Part shown: positions 5,850 through 14,647 of the stretch, in pieces
Layout of the letters: each line of letters opens with the position of its first letter
Position numbering within the stretch: position 1 is the first letter of the stretch
Source of the DNA: G965225705 sp965225705
GTDB lineage: Bacteria > Pseudomonadota > Alphaproteobacteria > Caulobacterales > Maricaulaceae
Length of the DNA stretch: 64,000 nt
Direction of reading: 5' to 3'
NCBI GenBank assembly: GCA_965225705.1
Contig: OZ245325.1
Location: 1,302,001 to 1,366,000 of the forward strand
Translations under genes and position numbers: made by a program
Notes under the pieces: generated by a model
The model's input: the letters and a program-made list of their open reading frames with translations, nothing else
Databases searched by the model: none
Told to the model about the DNA's origin: nothing

Positions 5850-7793
5850 ATGGATCAAGCTGTCATGTCTGATGAACACATTACAGGAAAGGAATCACGG
5901 GAAGTTTCTTCTTCAGGCATGCTGGATCAAAAACCCTCCCCTGCTCACCAGAGCGAAGACAGGAGGCATGATCATAAAACACCTCTTCAAACCATTCTGC
6001 CCGACCTCCCTTCAAAACCGGGGGTCTATCGTTTTTATGATGATCAGGACAAACTGCTTTATGTTGGAAAAGCACGGCGTCTGAAAACGCGGCTTTCACA
6101 CTATGTCCCCAAGGCAGGACATTCCAACAGGCTCGCACGTATGATAGCCAGCATCAAACGCATAGAATACACCTTAACACAAACCGAGGCCGAAGCTCTT
6201 CTTCTTGAGGCCAATCTGATCAAGCGCCTTAAGCCTTATTATAATATCCTTCTTCGTGATGATAAGTCTTTCCCCTCTCTTCTCCTGCGCCGTGATCATC
6301 CGGCCCCACAGCTTATGAAACATCGTGGGGCACGAACCCATAAGGGAGATTATTTTGGTCCCTTTGCATCTGTAGGTGCCGTCAACCATACCCTGAACAC
6401 CCTGCAAAAAGCTTTTTTGTTACGGACATGCCGTGATAGTGTTTTTGCGTCACGTAAACGCCCCTGTCTTCTCTATCAAATCAAGCGGTGTAGTGCCCCT
6501 TGCGTCGATCTGATCACACAAGAGGAGTATCAGGAACTGGTGACGCAAACAAAAGATTTTCTCAACGGGCGTTCTAACGCACTGCGCCTGCGTCTTCAGG
6601 AAGATATGCAGGCCGCAGCCCGGGTTCTTGATTATGAGAAAGCTGCTGTTTTACGGGATCGTCTTCATGCTCTGGCAAGCATTCATACCAAACAGGATAT
6701 TAACCCAAAATCCGTCAGGGAAGCAGATGTTTTTTCTGTGTATAAAGATTCAGGACTGTCCTGTGTACAAACAGTCTTTTATCGTGCGGGTCAGAACTGG
6801 GGTGGACGTGCTTCTTTTCCACGGCATGATCCCCACGCAGAAGAAGAACATATTCTGAGCGCTTTTCTGGCACAATTTTATGACAGCCGCCCTCCACCCC
6901 CCCTTATTCTTGTCAACAAAGTCCTGCCAGAACAGGAGCTTTTAGAAAAGGCCCTCTCCGCCCATGTTGGGTATAAGGTCAAAATCCTGCTTCCCAAACG
7001 TGGTGAAAAAAAGAATTTAACAGAGCATGCCCTCACCAATGCGCGTGAAGCTTTGGGGCGGAAACTGGCAACACGTGAAACACAAAAACACCTGCTTGCT
7101 GAGCTGACGAAAACTCTTAATCTCCCAACTCCCCCTCAGCGTATTGAGGTTTATGATAACAGTCATATTCAGGGCTCACATGCTGTGGGAGCCTTTATCA
7201 CAGCCGGGCCAGAAGGGTTTGAGAAAAATCAGTATCGTCTCTTCAATATTAAAAGTGAGCATCTCACGCCCGGTGATGATTATGCAATGATGCGTGAGGT
7301 TATGCAACGTCGTTTTGGCCGTCTCGTCAAAGAGGGAGGCATCTGGCCAGATCTTATCATTATTGATGGAGGAGCAGGTCAGCTTAAAGCCGCAGAGGAC
7401 GTTTTGGCTGATCTTGATCCTGAAGGTCAGCTTACACTTTTAGCCGTTGCTAAGGGAAAAGATCGAAATGCCGGTCGGGAGCATTTTCATCAACCTGGGC
7501 GACCCTCCTATCAACTTCCTGTCAATGCCCCCGTTCTTCATTATATTCAGCGTCTTCGTGATGAAGCCCATCGCTTTGCCATAGGTGCCCATCGTGCAAA
7601 ACGTCAGAAACAAATCCGCCAAAACCCTCTGGATCAGATTGAGGGAATTGGAAAGTCTCGCAAACGCGCCCTTTTAACGCATTTCGGATCAGCTAAAACC
7701 GTAGCACGTGCAGGCCTTGCAGACCTGGAGGCTGTTGAAGGGATCAACAGCAGACTGGCAAAGCTGATTTACAATCACTTCCATAATGAATAA
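5850..7793 (+). CDS. uvrC: UvrABC system protein C (excision endonuclease subunit)
   Basis: UvrC makes the 3' and 5' incisions around a lesion held by UvrB. The protein has about 50 poorly conserved N-terminal residues, then the GIY-YIG nuclease (PGVYRFYDDQDKLLYVGKA). A UVR-type UvrB-contact segment follows around residues 250-285 (ARVLDYEKAAVLRDRL). Next are the RNase-H-like nuclease with EVYDNSHIQG and LIIIDGGAGQL, and C-terminal helix-hairpin-helix motifs (DQIEGIGKSRKRALL, LEAVEGINSRLA). It has 647 residues, within the family range. TAAGG just upstream of the ATG supports the start. uvrA is 18 kb away. No LexA box is apparent close upstream. Confidence 0.98.
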   Translation: MDQAVMSDEHITGKESREVSSSGMLDQKPSPAHQSEDRRHDHKTPLQTILPDLPSKPGVYRFYDDQDKLLYVGKARRLKTRLSHYVPKAGHSNRLARMIASIKRIEYTLTQTEAEALLLEANLIKRLKPYYNILLRDDKSFPSLLLRRDHPAPQLMKHRGARTHKGDYFGPFASVGAVNHTLNTLQKAFLLRTCRDSVFASRKRPCLLYQIKRCSAPCVDLITQEEYQELVTQTKDFLNGRSNALRLRLQEDMQAAARVLDYEKAAVLRDRLHALASIHTKQDINPKSVREADVFSVYKDSGLSCVQTVFYRAGQNWGGRASFPRHDPHAEEEHILSAFLAQFYDSRPPPPLILVNKVLPEQELLEKALSAHVGYKVKILLPKRGEKKNLTEHALTNAREALGRKLATRETQKHLLAELTKTLNLPTPPQRIEVYDNSHIQGSHAVGAFITAGPEGFEKNQYRLFNIKSEHLTPGDDYAMMREVMQRRFGRLVKEGGIWPDLIIIDGGAGQLKAAEDVLADLDPEGQLTLLAVAKGKDRNAGREHFHQPGRPSYQLPVNAPVLHYIQRLRDEAHRFAIGAHRAKRQKQIRQNPLDQIEGIGKSRKRALLTHFGSAKTVARAGLADLEAVEGINSRLAKLIYNHFHNE

Positions 7794-7827
7794 AATAGTC
7801 TGATAATTTTAAAATCAGGAAAAATCG

Positions 7828-8547
7828 ATGCTGTATATAAAACCAGTTCAGGAAAAAACTTTCTCTCTCCATGATTTTCGTATCTGGTTACCTAATGCCC
7901 TGACTTTAGGACGTTTTGCTCTTGTTCCTTTTATTCTTCTGGGAAGCGCTTTCTATGTTTTCGCTTCAAAACCTGTACTGATGGCGTTTGGGGCTCTTTT
8001 AGCCTTTCTGGCGTTCACATGTGCTGCTTTGTTTGATCTGTTTGATGGCTATCTTGCAAGGCGCTGGAAAACTGTCTCAACATTTGGTTCTGTTATGGAC
8101 CCTGTTGCAGACAAAGCTTTGATGGCAGGTGGTTTTTTTGCTCTGTTTTTAGCTTTTCCCCCTTCTTTAATCTGGGCTTTTTATCCCGCAGCCAGCCTTA
8201 TGATTTTGCGGGATATTATGGTGTCAGGTTTAAGAAAATACAGCACTGCGACAGGTGGATCCTCTCTTCCCCCATCCCGCCTTGCTAAATGGAAAACTCT
8301 TTTTGAGATGGGGGCCCTTGCCCTGCTTCTTTTCTCTTTTTTTCTTAAAGCTTTCTCTTTTATTTCTTCCGAAAGTGAACATGCCAAAACAGATATATCC
8401 GATCGGATGCTCCTTCTTTCTCCGGAAACCTGGTCTTTTTCTTTTACAGTACAGGTTATGGGACTTTCTGTTCTGTGGGTGGCAGCTTTTCTGTCTCTTC
8501 TTTCCGGCTTCTTTTATCTCCGATCCCTTGTTGAACAAAAAGGGTGA
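7828..8547 (+). CDS. pgsA: CDP-diacylglycerol-glycerol-3-phosphate 3-phosphatidyltransferase
   Basis: An integral membrane enzyme that makes phosphatidylglycerol phosphate from CDP-diacylglycerol and glycerol-3-phosphate. The CDP-alcohol phosphotransferase signature D-G-x2-A-R-x8-G-x3-D-x3-D is complete (DLFDGYLARR, then FGSVMDPVADKALMAG). Several hydrophobic helices span the rest. At 239 residues it is rather longer than usual, with an extra hydrophobic stretch near residues 160-180. It follows uvrC by 34 bases, as in many proteobacteria, and is probably cotranscribed with it. Confidence 0.93.
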   Translation: MLYIKPVQEKTFSLHDFRIWLPNALTLGRFALVPFILLGSAFYVFASKPVLMAFGALLAFLAFTCAALFDLFDGYLARRWKTVSTFGSVMDPVADKALMAGGFFALFLAFPPSLIWAFYPAASLMILRDIMVSGLRKYSTATGGSSLPPSRLAKWKTLFEMGALALLLFSFFLKAFSFISSESEHAKTDISDRMLLLSPETWSFSFTVQVMGLSVLWVAAFLSLLSGFFYLRSLVEQKG

Positions 8548-8568
8548 TAACAGTCTCAAAGCGCAGCA

Positions 8569-8600
8569 GAATTTTTCTATAATCAAAAAAAGAAAAATTC
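8569..8600. terminator. AT-rich hairpin between convergent genes
   Basis: GAATTTTTCT (8569-8578) and AGAAAAATTC (8591-8600) are exact reverse complements in the 83-base gap between pgsA and the oppositely oriented mscS-like gene. The location suits a bidirectional terminator, but the stem is all A/T apart from two pairs at each end, so it would be weak. Confidence 0.35.
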
Positions 8601-8630
8601 CATTCCCAGAGTCCGACCTACACCATGTTT

Positions 8631-9860
8631 TTACATGCTCTCACCACGAGCCCCTTTATAATAGGTTTGTAAATCATCAGGTTTGTGGTCCTGAACAAGT
8701 TTCGGCTCAAAAACCTCTACACCTTTATCAAGATAGATACTTTGAGAGGGGAAAGCAAAAGATGTCCCGGCTTCCTTTTCAATAATTTCTTTGATCCGTA
8801 AGGCCAGAGCTTCTTTCACCTCAAGCCAGCGTCCCCAGTTTGTAGTGCGCGTAAAACTATAGAGAAGAAAATCAATGGAAGAGTCAGAAAAACGATCAAT
8901 ACGGACAAAGGTTGCAACCTCTGGCGGGTGAGCAAAATCCTCACTTTCAAGAATATACTCCATAATTTTATCACGGATATACTGTAATTGTTTTATGGTT
9001 GTTTTGTATTCCACGCCAATCAGCCAGTAAATGCGTCGGTGCGTCATACGCGTAAAATTGGTGACGGCATTATCCGCAAGTTTCCCATTAGGTATATAAA
9101 CAGGCGCTTTATCAAAGCGACGAATCCGTGTTGAGCGAAGGTTAATCTCCTCCACCGTCCCCTCAACAACGCCATCAACCTTGATCCACTCCCCTGGATA
9201 AAACCTTTTCTCTGCCAGAATCAAAACACCGGCAATAAGGTTTTTAATAAGATCCTGTGTGGCCAAAGCAACTGCTGCTCCTGCAAGCCCAAGACCTGCG
9301 AGAAGGGCTGCAATATTAACACCCCAGATTTCAAGAATAATCGAAGCGCCAACAAGGACAAACGTAAATTTTAAAACCTTACCTACCCAGGACCACATCG
9401 TCACAGACGTTGTTCTGGAAAGAGGTTTCATAAGCTTAATCAGAGGATTTACAGCACGGTAAAAAGACCAGAAAAGTGCATACACAACTACTGATTTTAA
9501 GATTTGATCTGTAAGCTCCTGAAAGGCGCTGCCGGGGTTAAGGGCTATGGTGGCGAAATATACACCCAAAACGAAAGGAAGCATTTTTAAGGGCTGTTCA
9601 AAAGCCTCTACAAAAATGTCATCAAGCCCTGTACGTGTTACCTTCGTCCATTTCCTTAAAGCCATAAGAATAAAGCGGGCAAACCAACCACGGATAAAAA
9701 GAAAAAGAAGAAAAATAGCAAGGGCCAGAACAATACGGGATAAACTTATGCCTGCAAATCCACCTTGCCACACATTAACAAAAAGTTCCCGGACCTGTTC
9801 AAAACTATCTGTGAGTGTTACACTCTTATCAGGAAAAATTTTGGGAGCTTCCTGAATCAT
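8631..9860 (-). CDS. MscS-family small-conductance mechanosensitive channel
   Basis: A 409-residue inner-membrane protein. The N-terminal half has several hydrophobic helices (for example IVLALAIFLLFLFIRG). Then comes the pore and beta-domain region typical of MscS: LAGLGLAGAAVALATQDLIKN, LILAEKRFYPGEWI, VEEINLRSTRIRRFD and VYIPNGKLADNAVTNF. Such channels open under membrane tension to release solutes on osmotic downshock. Its ATG overlaps the prfC stop as ATGA, so it is probably translated by reinitiation after prfC, although the two functions have no obvious link. The subfamily cannot be assigned more precisely. Confidence 0.93.
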   Translation of the reverse strand: MIQEAPKIFPDKSVTLTDSFEQVRELFVNVWQGGFAGISLSRIVLALAIFLLFLFIRGWFARFILMALRKWTKVTRTGLDDIFVEAFEQPLKMLPFVLGVYFATIALNPGSAFQELTDQILKSVVVYALFWSFYRAVNPLIKLMKPLSRTTSVTMWSWVGKVLKFTFVLVGASIILEIWGVNIAALLAGLGLAGAAVALATQDLIKNLIAGVLILAEKRFYPGEWIKVDGVVEGTVEEINLRSTRIRRFDKAPVYIPNGKLADNAVTNFTRMTHRRIYWLIGVEYKTTIKQLQYIRDKIMEYILESEDFAHPPEVATFVRIDRFSDSSIDFLLYSFTRTTNWGRWLEVKEALALRIKEIIEKEAGTSFAFPSQSIYLDKGVEVFEPKLVQDHKPDDLQTYYKGARGESM

Positions 9861-11464
9861 AGCCGACGCTCCTTTGTTTTTAAGAAACGTATATCCGGGA
9901 ATTTATTCTGTATATAATCAAGATTCCAGGCATTTTTTGTAAGAAAAACAGGATCACCATCTCCATCTTCTGCCAGTGCACTTTTGTTTTTATTTATAAA
10001 ATCTTCTAATATTTTTTTATCATCTGCTGCAATCCAGCGTGCCATAGCATAAGGTGAGGTCTCAAAAATAGCCTCAACACCGTATTCTGCCTGAATACGT
10101 TCTATCATCACCTCAATCTGCAAAGCTCCAACAGCCCCCACAATCCATTCAGACCCCATAAAAGGGCGAAAAACCTGGGTAACACCTTCTTCTGCAAGAC
10201 TTTGCAAAGCCTTTCTTAAATGTTTGGTCCGCATAGGATCTTTAGGGCGCGTGCTCCGGAGAATTTCAGGGGCAAAATGCGGCAGACCGGAAAAGCGTAT
10301 CTTCCCACTTTCTGAGAGAGAATCCCCGACCTTTAAAGTGCCATGATTAGGAATTCCCATAATATCGCCTGCATAAGCATTCTCTACAGTCTCACGACTT
10401 TGTGCGAAAAAGGACACAGGGTTATGAAGGCTCAAACCGCGCCCCGATGTGGTTTTAAGTTTCATACCTCGCTTAAAAGCCCCGGAGCACAAGCGTAAAA
10501 AAGCAACACGATCATGATGCTGAGGATCCATATTGGCCTGAACCTTAAAAACAAATCCGGAAACAGACTTATCCTGTGGACTGATGGTATCCGGTTCTCC
10601 ACCCCTTTCAACCCTGATCTCCCCCGGAGGGGGAGCAAAGCGGGCCAGATCATCCAAAAAGTCCCGTACACCAAAGTCCCGCAAAGCAGATCCAAAATAA
10701 ACAGGCGTTAAATGCCCTTCCAGATAAGAATTTTGATCAAATTCCGGAAGAGCTCCACGCGCGAGATCTGCATTCTCTTCCAGTTCCTGCAAAATATCCT
10801 CTGGTAAAGCTTCCCGAACAACAGGATCTGAAAGACTGGCCCGTCTGGCAGGGAAGCCAGGCTTATTCTCATCCTGTTGGCGGTCATAAAAAAGAAAATC
10901 ATTGTTTCTCAGATCAAGCATGCCTGAAAAGCGCTGACCTGACCCTGCGGGCCACATAACAGGGGTAACATCCAGGGCAAGTTTTTCCTGAATTTCATCA
11001 AATAATTCAAAACTATCCCGTGCTTCACGATCAATCTTATTGATAAAGGTTGTGATAGGAATATCTCTTAAACGACAGACCTCAAAAAGCTTCAGAGTTT
11101 GTGGCTCAACACCTTTAGCAGCATCCAAAACCATAACAGCACTGTCCGCAGCGGTTAATGTGCGGTAGGTGTCTTCAGAAAAATCTTCATGGCCTGGCGT
11201 ATCCAAAAGATTAAAAACAACCCCCTGATGTTCAAAGGTCATCACAGAGGCTGACACCGAAATCCCCCTCTCCCGTTCAATCTTCATCCAGTCTGAGCGT
11301 GCTCTGCGTGTCTGCCCGCGTGCACGAACCTCACCAGCAAGATGAATAGCACCAGCCGCCAGCAACATATGCTCTGTAAGCGTTGTTTTCCCTGCATCAG
11401 GGTGAGAGATAATAGCAAAGGTGCGCCTAAGCCTGGCCTGTGTAGAAAAATCGGAAGCAACCAT
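9857..11464 (-). CDS. prfC: Peptide chain release factor 3 (GTPase)
   Basis: RF3 recycles RF1/RF2 from ribosomes after termination. The translational GTPase motifs are SHPDAGKTTLTEH (P-loop), RGISVSASVM (switch I), DTPGHEDF (G3) and TFINKIDRE (G4). The EF-G-like domain II and the RF3-specific C-terminal half follow. At 535 residues it is of normal length (about 525-530). The stop overlaps the start of the mechanosensitive channel gene. The GTP-binding sequence and lack of EF-G domain IV separate it from EF-G. Confidence 0.97.
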   Translation of the reverse strand: MVASDFSTQARLRRTFAIISHPDAGKTTLTEHMLLAAGAIHLAGEVRARGQTRRARSDWMKIERERGISVSASVMTFEHQGVVFNLLDTPGHEDFSEDTYRTLTAADSAVMVLDAAKGVEPQTLKLFEVCRLRDIPITTFINKIDREARDSFELFDEIQEKLALDVTPVMWPAGSGQRFSGMLDLRNNDFLFYDRQQDENKPGFPARRASLSDPVVREALPEDILQELEENADLARGALPEFDQNSYLEGHLTPVYFGSALRDFGVRDFLDDLARFAPPPGEIRVERGGEPDTISPQDKSVSGFVFKVQANMDPQHHDRVAFLRLCSGAFKRGMKLKTTSGRGLSLHNPVSFFAQSRETVENAYAGDIMGIPNHGTLKVGDSLSESGKIRFSGLPHFAPEILRSTRPKDPMRTKHLRKALQSLAEEGVTQVFRPFMGSEWIVGAVGALQIEVMIERIQAEYGVEAIFETSPYAMARWIAADDKKILEDFINKNKSALAEDGDGDPVFLTKNAWNLDYIQNKFPDIRFLKTKERRL

Positions 11465-11607
11465 GTCTGAAGCTCTTATGACAAAGAATCTTAAAACCTT
11501 ACATTTAAGGCAGGAAGAAACTAAAAAACAGGCTTTCTTACCTGGAGGGAATATGATGAACAGAATATGAGTTTATACATAATAACACCACAGACATCGC
11601 ACCCTGA

Positions 11608-11862
11608 TCACACAGAATATATCCTCTTAAGATAAAGAGCCAGATCATCAGAGCCACCTATATGCTCAACTTCTTTTTTGCTCTCCAGACGGTAAATCTG
11701 AGGAACGGTGGACACACCGCGCTCACCATAAAATTTCTTGCGCTCTGTATCACTGGAGAGATCAATTTCCTCAAATTTTAAATCATGACGGGAGAGATCA
11801 GACTTAGCTCTCACACACCAGGGACATCCTTTTTTTGTATAGAGACGAAATTGCTGTGTCAT
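11608..11862 (-). CDS. Glutaredoxin
   Basis: A thioredoxin-fold protein of 84 residues with the dithiol active site C-P-W-C (Cys13, Cys16) in GCPWCVRA. It also has the cis-Pro loop STVPQIY and a C-terminal HIGGSDDL glutathione-binding segment. It would reduce protein disulphides or glutathionylated proteins using glutathione. The GCPWC site with a Trp is a GrxC-like variant of the common CPYC. It stands alone between prfC and the divergent mrp-like gene. Confidence 0.93.
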   Translation of the reverse strand: MTQQFRLYTKKGCPWCVRAKSDLSRHDLKFEEIDLSSDTERKKFYGERGVSTVPQIYRLESKKEVEHIGGSDDLALYLKRIYSV

Positions 11863-12039
11863 TTTTCACCCTTATGTTGAGTTTTAAAAAATCATACTTA
11901 GAAGGGGTATTCTAAAAAAAGTATCTCCCCAAAACAATTATGTCTTAACTTGCTGTTTTTTTCAAGAACTCTATAGTGATGACATCTTATCCTGTTTACA
12001 GAAAGTCTATAAATAGAAAAGGGAAGTTTACAGGTTCCT

Positions 12040-12924
12040 ATGTCCGAAAAACCCATCAGGAAACAACATCGACTCTTTGACAAACCACCCCTTCCCCGTC
12101 CAGATAATGGGCAAAAAGAAGGGAACAGACCCAACCCACGGCCCGGGCATATTCTGGCAATAGCGTCCGGCAAGGGGGGGGTTGGAAAGTCCACTTTTGC
12201 TGTTAACCTTGCTGTTAGCCTGGCACAGGCAGGTCAACGTGTTGGTCTTCTGGACGCCGACATTCATGGACCTTCCGTCCCCCTGCTCTTAGGTCTTGAA
12301 GGGCGTGCTCAGGCTATCAAGCGTGGTGGTCTGACCCTGATAAAGCCCTTTTCAGCTTATGGCGTTACCACCATGTCCCTTGGATTTATGCTGGAAACAG
12401 AACAAACCGTGGCCTGGCGGGGTCTGATGGCACAGAGTGCTCTGCGAAAAATGTGGCAGGATACAGACTGGGGAATATTAGATATTCTGGTGGTTGATAT
12501 GCCACCTGGAACGGGGGATGTTATTCTTGCATCTTTACGTGATATACGCCCGGATTCTGTATGTCTCATCTCTACACCCCACACTCTGGCACTGGCGGAT
12601 GTACGTCGTTCTGCAGCTTTATTTGAGAAGGCTGAACCCCATATTTTGGGCCTTGTTGAAAATATGGGATGCTATGCCTGTCCGCATTGTGGGAAGACCT
12701 CACATATTTTTGGATCATCTTTATCGGGTCCGGGCCCTGTGGAGAAGGAGGCCAGAAAGCTGAATATTCCCTTTACTGGCTCTGTTCCCCTTGACCCTCA
12801 GGCTTTTGCTCTTTCTGATCAAGGAAATCCCCTTGTTCTCAGTGCCCCTGAAAGTCCTGCAGCAAAGGCTTTTCAGGCGATAAGCACCCGTCTTTGCTCT
12901 GATCTGGAAAAACAGTCTTCCTGA
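12040..12924 (+). CDS. Mrp/ApbC-family iron-sulphur carrier ATPase
   Basis: A P-loop NTPase of the MinD/Mrp group with a deviant Walker A SGKGGVGKST (residues 43-52), followed by LLDADIHGPSVP and VVDMPPGTGDV. The C-P-x-C pair in YACPHCGK, thought to bind a bridging Fe-S cluster in a dimer, is present. Family members load or carry Fe-S clusters to apoproteins. The 294-residue protein lacks the N-terminal MIP18/DUF59 domain found in many bacterial Mrp proteins. Its first 35 residues are Pro/Lys/Arg-rich and probably disordered. It is transcribed alone. Confidence 0.92.
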   Translation: MSEKPIRKQHRLFDKPPLPRPDNGQKEGNRPNPRPGHILAIASGKGGVGKSTFAVNLAVSLAQAGQRVGLLDADIHGPSVPLLLGLEGRAQAIKRGGLTLIKPFSAYGVTTMSLGFMLETEQTVAWRGLMAQSALRKMWQDTDWGILDILVVDMPPGTGDVILASLRDIRPDSVCLISTPHTLALADVRRSAALFEKAEPHILGLVENMGCYACPHCGKTSHIFGSSLSGPGPVEKEARKLNIPFTGSVPLDPQAFALSDQGNPLVLSAPESPAAKAFQAISTRLCSDLEKQSS

Positions 12925-12954
12925 TAAAGCGAGGCTCTCTGCGTCTGAAAATTA

Positions 12955-12996
12955 GCGTCAACCTTCTTATCATGAGTCTTGTTCTGACGCCCTTTT
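12955..12996 (+). terminator. Probable intrinsic terminator after mrp
   Basis: GCGTCA (12955-12960) pairs with TGACGC (12985-12990), with a longish loop, and is followed by CCTTTTT. It lies 31 bases past the mrp-like stop on the same strand, which fits a Rho-independent terminator; the long loop makes it only moderately convincing. Confidence 0.5.
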
Positions 12997-13095
12997 TATC
13001 CCCCTGAACCTCTGATAATATCCTGACTTGTGGAACATGAGGGGTCAGCCTATGCTTTTATCCTGTCAACATTTTGTTGTTAAGAGACTTTTTTG

Positions 13096-13632
13096 ATGAA
13101 TGCACGTGTTTATCCCTTTGAAAATAAAGGTATATTCCAGTGGAACGGAAAAAGCTGGCCGTGCGCTTTGGGGCGTTCGGGTGTTGTTCCTTCTGATCAA
13201 AAACATGAGGGGGATGGTGCAACACCGGCCGGGCTCCTGCCTCTCAGATATTTTTTTTACCGCCCTGATCGTCTGCTCCCTCCCCGCTCTGCACTTCCCG
13301 GCCGGGCCCTGCGTCCTGACTATGGCTGGTGCGACACCCCGCAGGATCCCTGTTATAACAGGCTGGTAACCCTGCCCTGTCCCATGCATGCAGAAGAGCT
13401 TTGGCGCAAGGACCATGTTTATGATATCATTGTTGTTCTGGGATATAATGATCATCCGGTTCACCCCTTTTTAGGGAGTGCTATTTTTCTTCATAGTGCA
13501 CGTGATGGTTACCCCCCCACGGCAGGATGTATCGCCCTTTCCCGTCAACATCTTATCTCTTTTCTTGAACAGGCAGGACCTGAAGACCATCTTGATATAC
13601 AGCTTAAAAAACAAGGGGAAGAGGGTCGATAG
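13096..13632 (+). CDS. L,D-transpeptidase (YkuD-domain) family protein
   Basis: The 178-residue protein contains a YkuD catalytic core: the His of FLHSARDGYPPTAG and the nucleophile Cys in TAGCIALS, which is the H-x(n)-S/T-x-GC pattern of L,D-transpeptidases. Relatives crosslink peptidoglycan at the third residue or attach lipoproteins to it. The N-terminal half (EGDGATPAGLLPLRYFF) matches the short single-domain subgroup. No signal peptide is visible, which is odd for a periplasmic enzyme, so export or activity is uncertain. The ATG at 13096 with AAGAGA upstream is preferred to the TTG at 13093. Confidence 0.85.
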   Translation: MNARVYPFENKGIFQWNGKSWPCALGRSGVVPSDQKHEGDGATPAGLLPLRYFFYRPDRLLPPRSALPGRALRPDYGWCDTPQDPCYNRLVTLPCPMHAEELWRKDHVYDIIVVLGYNDHPVHPFLGSAIFLHSARDGYPPTAGCIALSRQHLISFLEQAGPEDHLDIQLKKQGEEGR

Positions 13633-13904
13633 CTCTGTGTGGGCTATATCTCTCCTGTCTTAGTAGAAGAGATGTTATAAGATGCTTCATAGCCCTTCAA
13701 AAAACCTAAATCACATAGCCACATCCAGGCTCACACCTCTGAGATTTACACCCAAGACATCTAACACTGGAACATAGCCACCGACGCTTTACAAAATTTG
13801 AGGAATTTAGACTGGTAAAAACTCTCCAAATGTCCCACATCCCTGTCCCCACAGGACACAACAAGAGCCAAGCCATTAATATATAAGGAGTTTTCTAATC
13901 CATA

Positions 13905-13993
13905 TGGTGGGCGCAGTGGGAATCGAACCCACAAACCCGTTCAAGAGTCCTGGATTTTAAGTCCAGTGCGTTTACCAATTTCGCCATGCGCCC
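13905..13993 (-). tRNA. tRNA-Leu, anticodon UAA
   Basis: On the minus strand the sequence starts GGGCGCATGGCGAAATTGG and ends GGTTCGATTCCC-ACTGCGCCC-A-CCA. The acceptor arm GGGCGCA pairs with TGCGCCC. The D-loop GG, an anticodon arm CTGGA-CTTAAAA-TCCAG (anticodon TAA), a long variable arm and the T-loop TTCGATT are all present. The variable arm marks it as class II, and with UAA it is leucine. The 3' CCA is encoded. It is the only tRNA gene seen in the window and it borders the GC-richer patch at 14.1-16.6 kb on its 5' side. Confidence 0.97.
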
Positions 13994-14134
13994 TTTTGTA
14001 AAATAATACTGGCCCTATCGCATACTTTTCTAAAAGCTGCAAGCCTGAGAGAAATAAAGAGAGCTTTTCTGAAATCAGGAGCGCGCACTTCGAGTCCGTG
14101 TGGGGGAAGAATTTTTATCAATAAAATGAATAAT

Positions 14135-14302
14135 TTAATGCTCGCGCCGTTTGGGCGCTGATTTCAAAAGTACCGAATAAGCACCATGCGATAAGCCTTC
14201 GGTTTCTCCGTCGCTCAGAAAGATTCTCAGCATCTGCCTCTTGTAGGCCCCCAGCGCACCGCAAAGTTCTGTCAGTTCGATGACATCCAAACGCCGCTCA
14301 AG
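14135..14302 (-). pseudogene. Unrecognised coding fragment with stop upstream
   Basis: Bases 14302 to 14135 on the minus strand read as a 55-residue, protein-like C-terminus beginning LERRLDVIELTELCGALG and ending KRREH before TAA. An in-frame TAG immediately precedes it, and a different frame upstream also looks protein-like (PSPAATANRNLMSRRRR). That suggests a frameshifted or truncated gene. The GC content is above that of the surrounding chromosome. I do not recognise the family. Confidence 0.35.
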
Positions 14303-14398
14303 CCCCTACGTCTTCGCGACATAAGATTGCGGTTAGCCGTAGCGGCGGGGCTGGGACGACCTTGTCTGTACCGCCTTTGATAGGCCGGGCTGATAGCC

Positions 14399-14647
14399 TC
14401 ACACCATATCGGCAGCTTTAAAGTCAACAGTTACATACTCGGGGCCGTAGTTTTTCTGCATAGACACAACATTGTTGTTGAACTTTAGCGAGATCATCAT
14501 CTTGATCATGTCACCCGCTTTTTGACGGAGTTCAGTTTGCATCATTATCCTCTTGGACAGTATAGAAATGGGCGCCTGGCCAGAAGGCTGAGCGCATCCA
14601 CCCGGCACACATTCTAATGTTAAAGCCGTTACCGGCCCGATTTTCAT
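14399..14647 (-). CDS. Small hypothetical protein overlapping the lipoprotein stop
   Basis: An 82-codon frame whose ATG overlaps the stop of the SRPBCC lipoprotein gene (ATGA), which suggests translational coupling. The second half (MMQTELRQKAGDMIKMM, then KNYGPEYVTVDFKAADMV) looks like real protein. The first 34 residues are less convincing, and an internal ATG at 14545 could be the start. No family is recognised. It lies in a region with several broken genes, so it may itself be a remnant. Confidence 0.35.
   Translation of the reverse strand: MKIGPVTALTLECVPGGCAQPSGQAPISILSKRIMMQTELRQKAGDMIKMMISLKFNNNVVSMQKNYGPEYVTVDFKAADMV

Noticed and set aside
8255..8785. Plus-strand 176-codon frame over the end of pgsA
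   Set aside because: It runs over both pgsA and the opposite-strand channel gene. Its composition (poly-Phe/Leu/Lys) is that of an out-of-frame shadow.
14040..14115. tRNA-like T-arm (TTCGAGTCC) next to tRNA-Leu
   Set aside because: The flanking bases do not form a proper T stem or acceptor arm and no anticodon arm was found, so it is neither a second tRNA nor a clear attachment-site copy.
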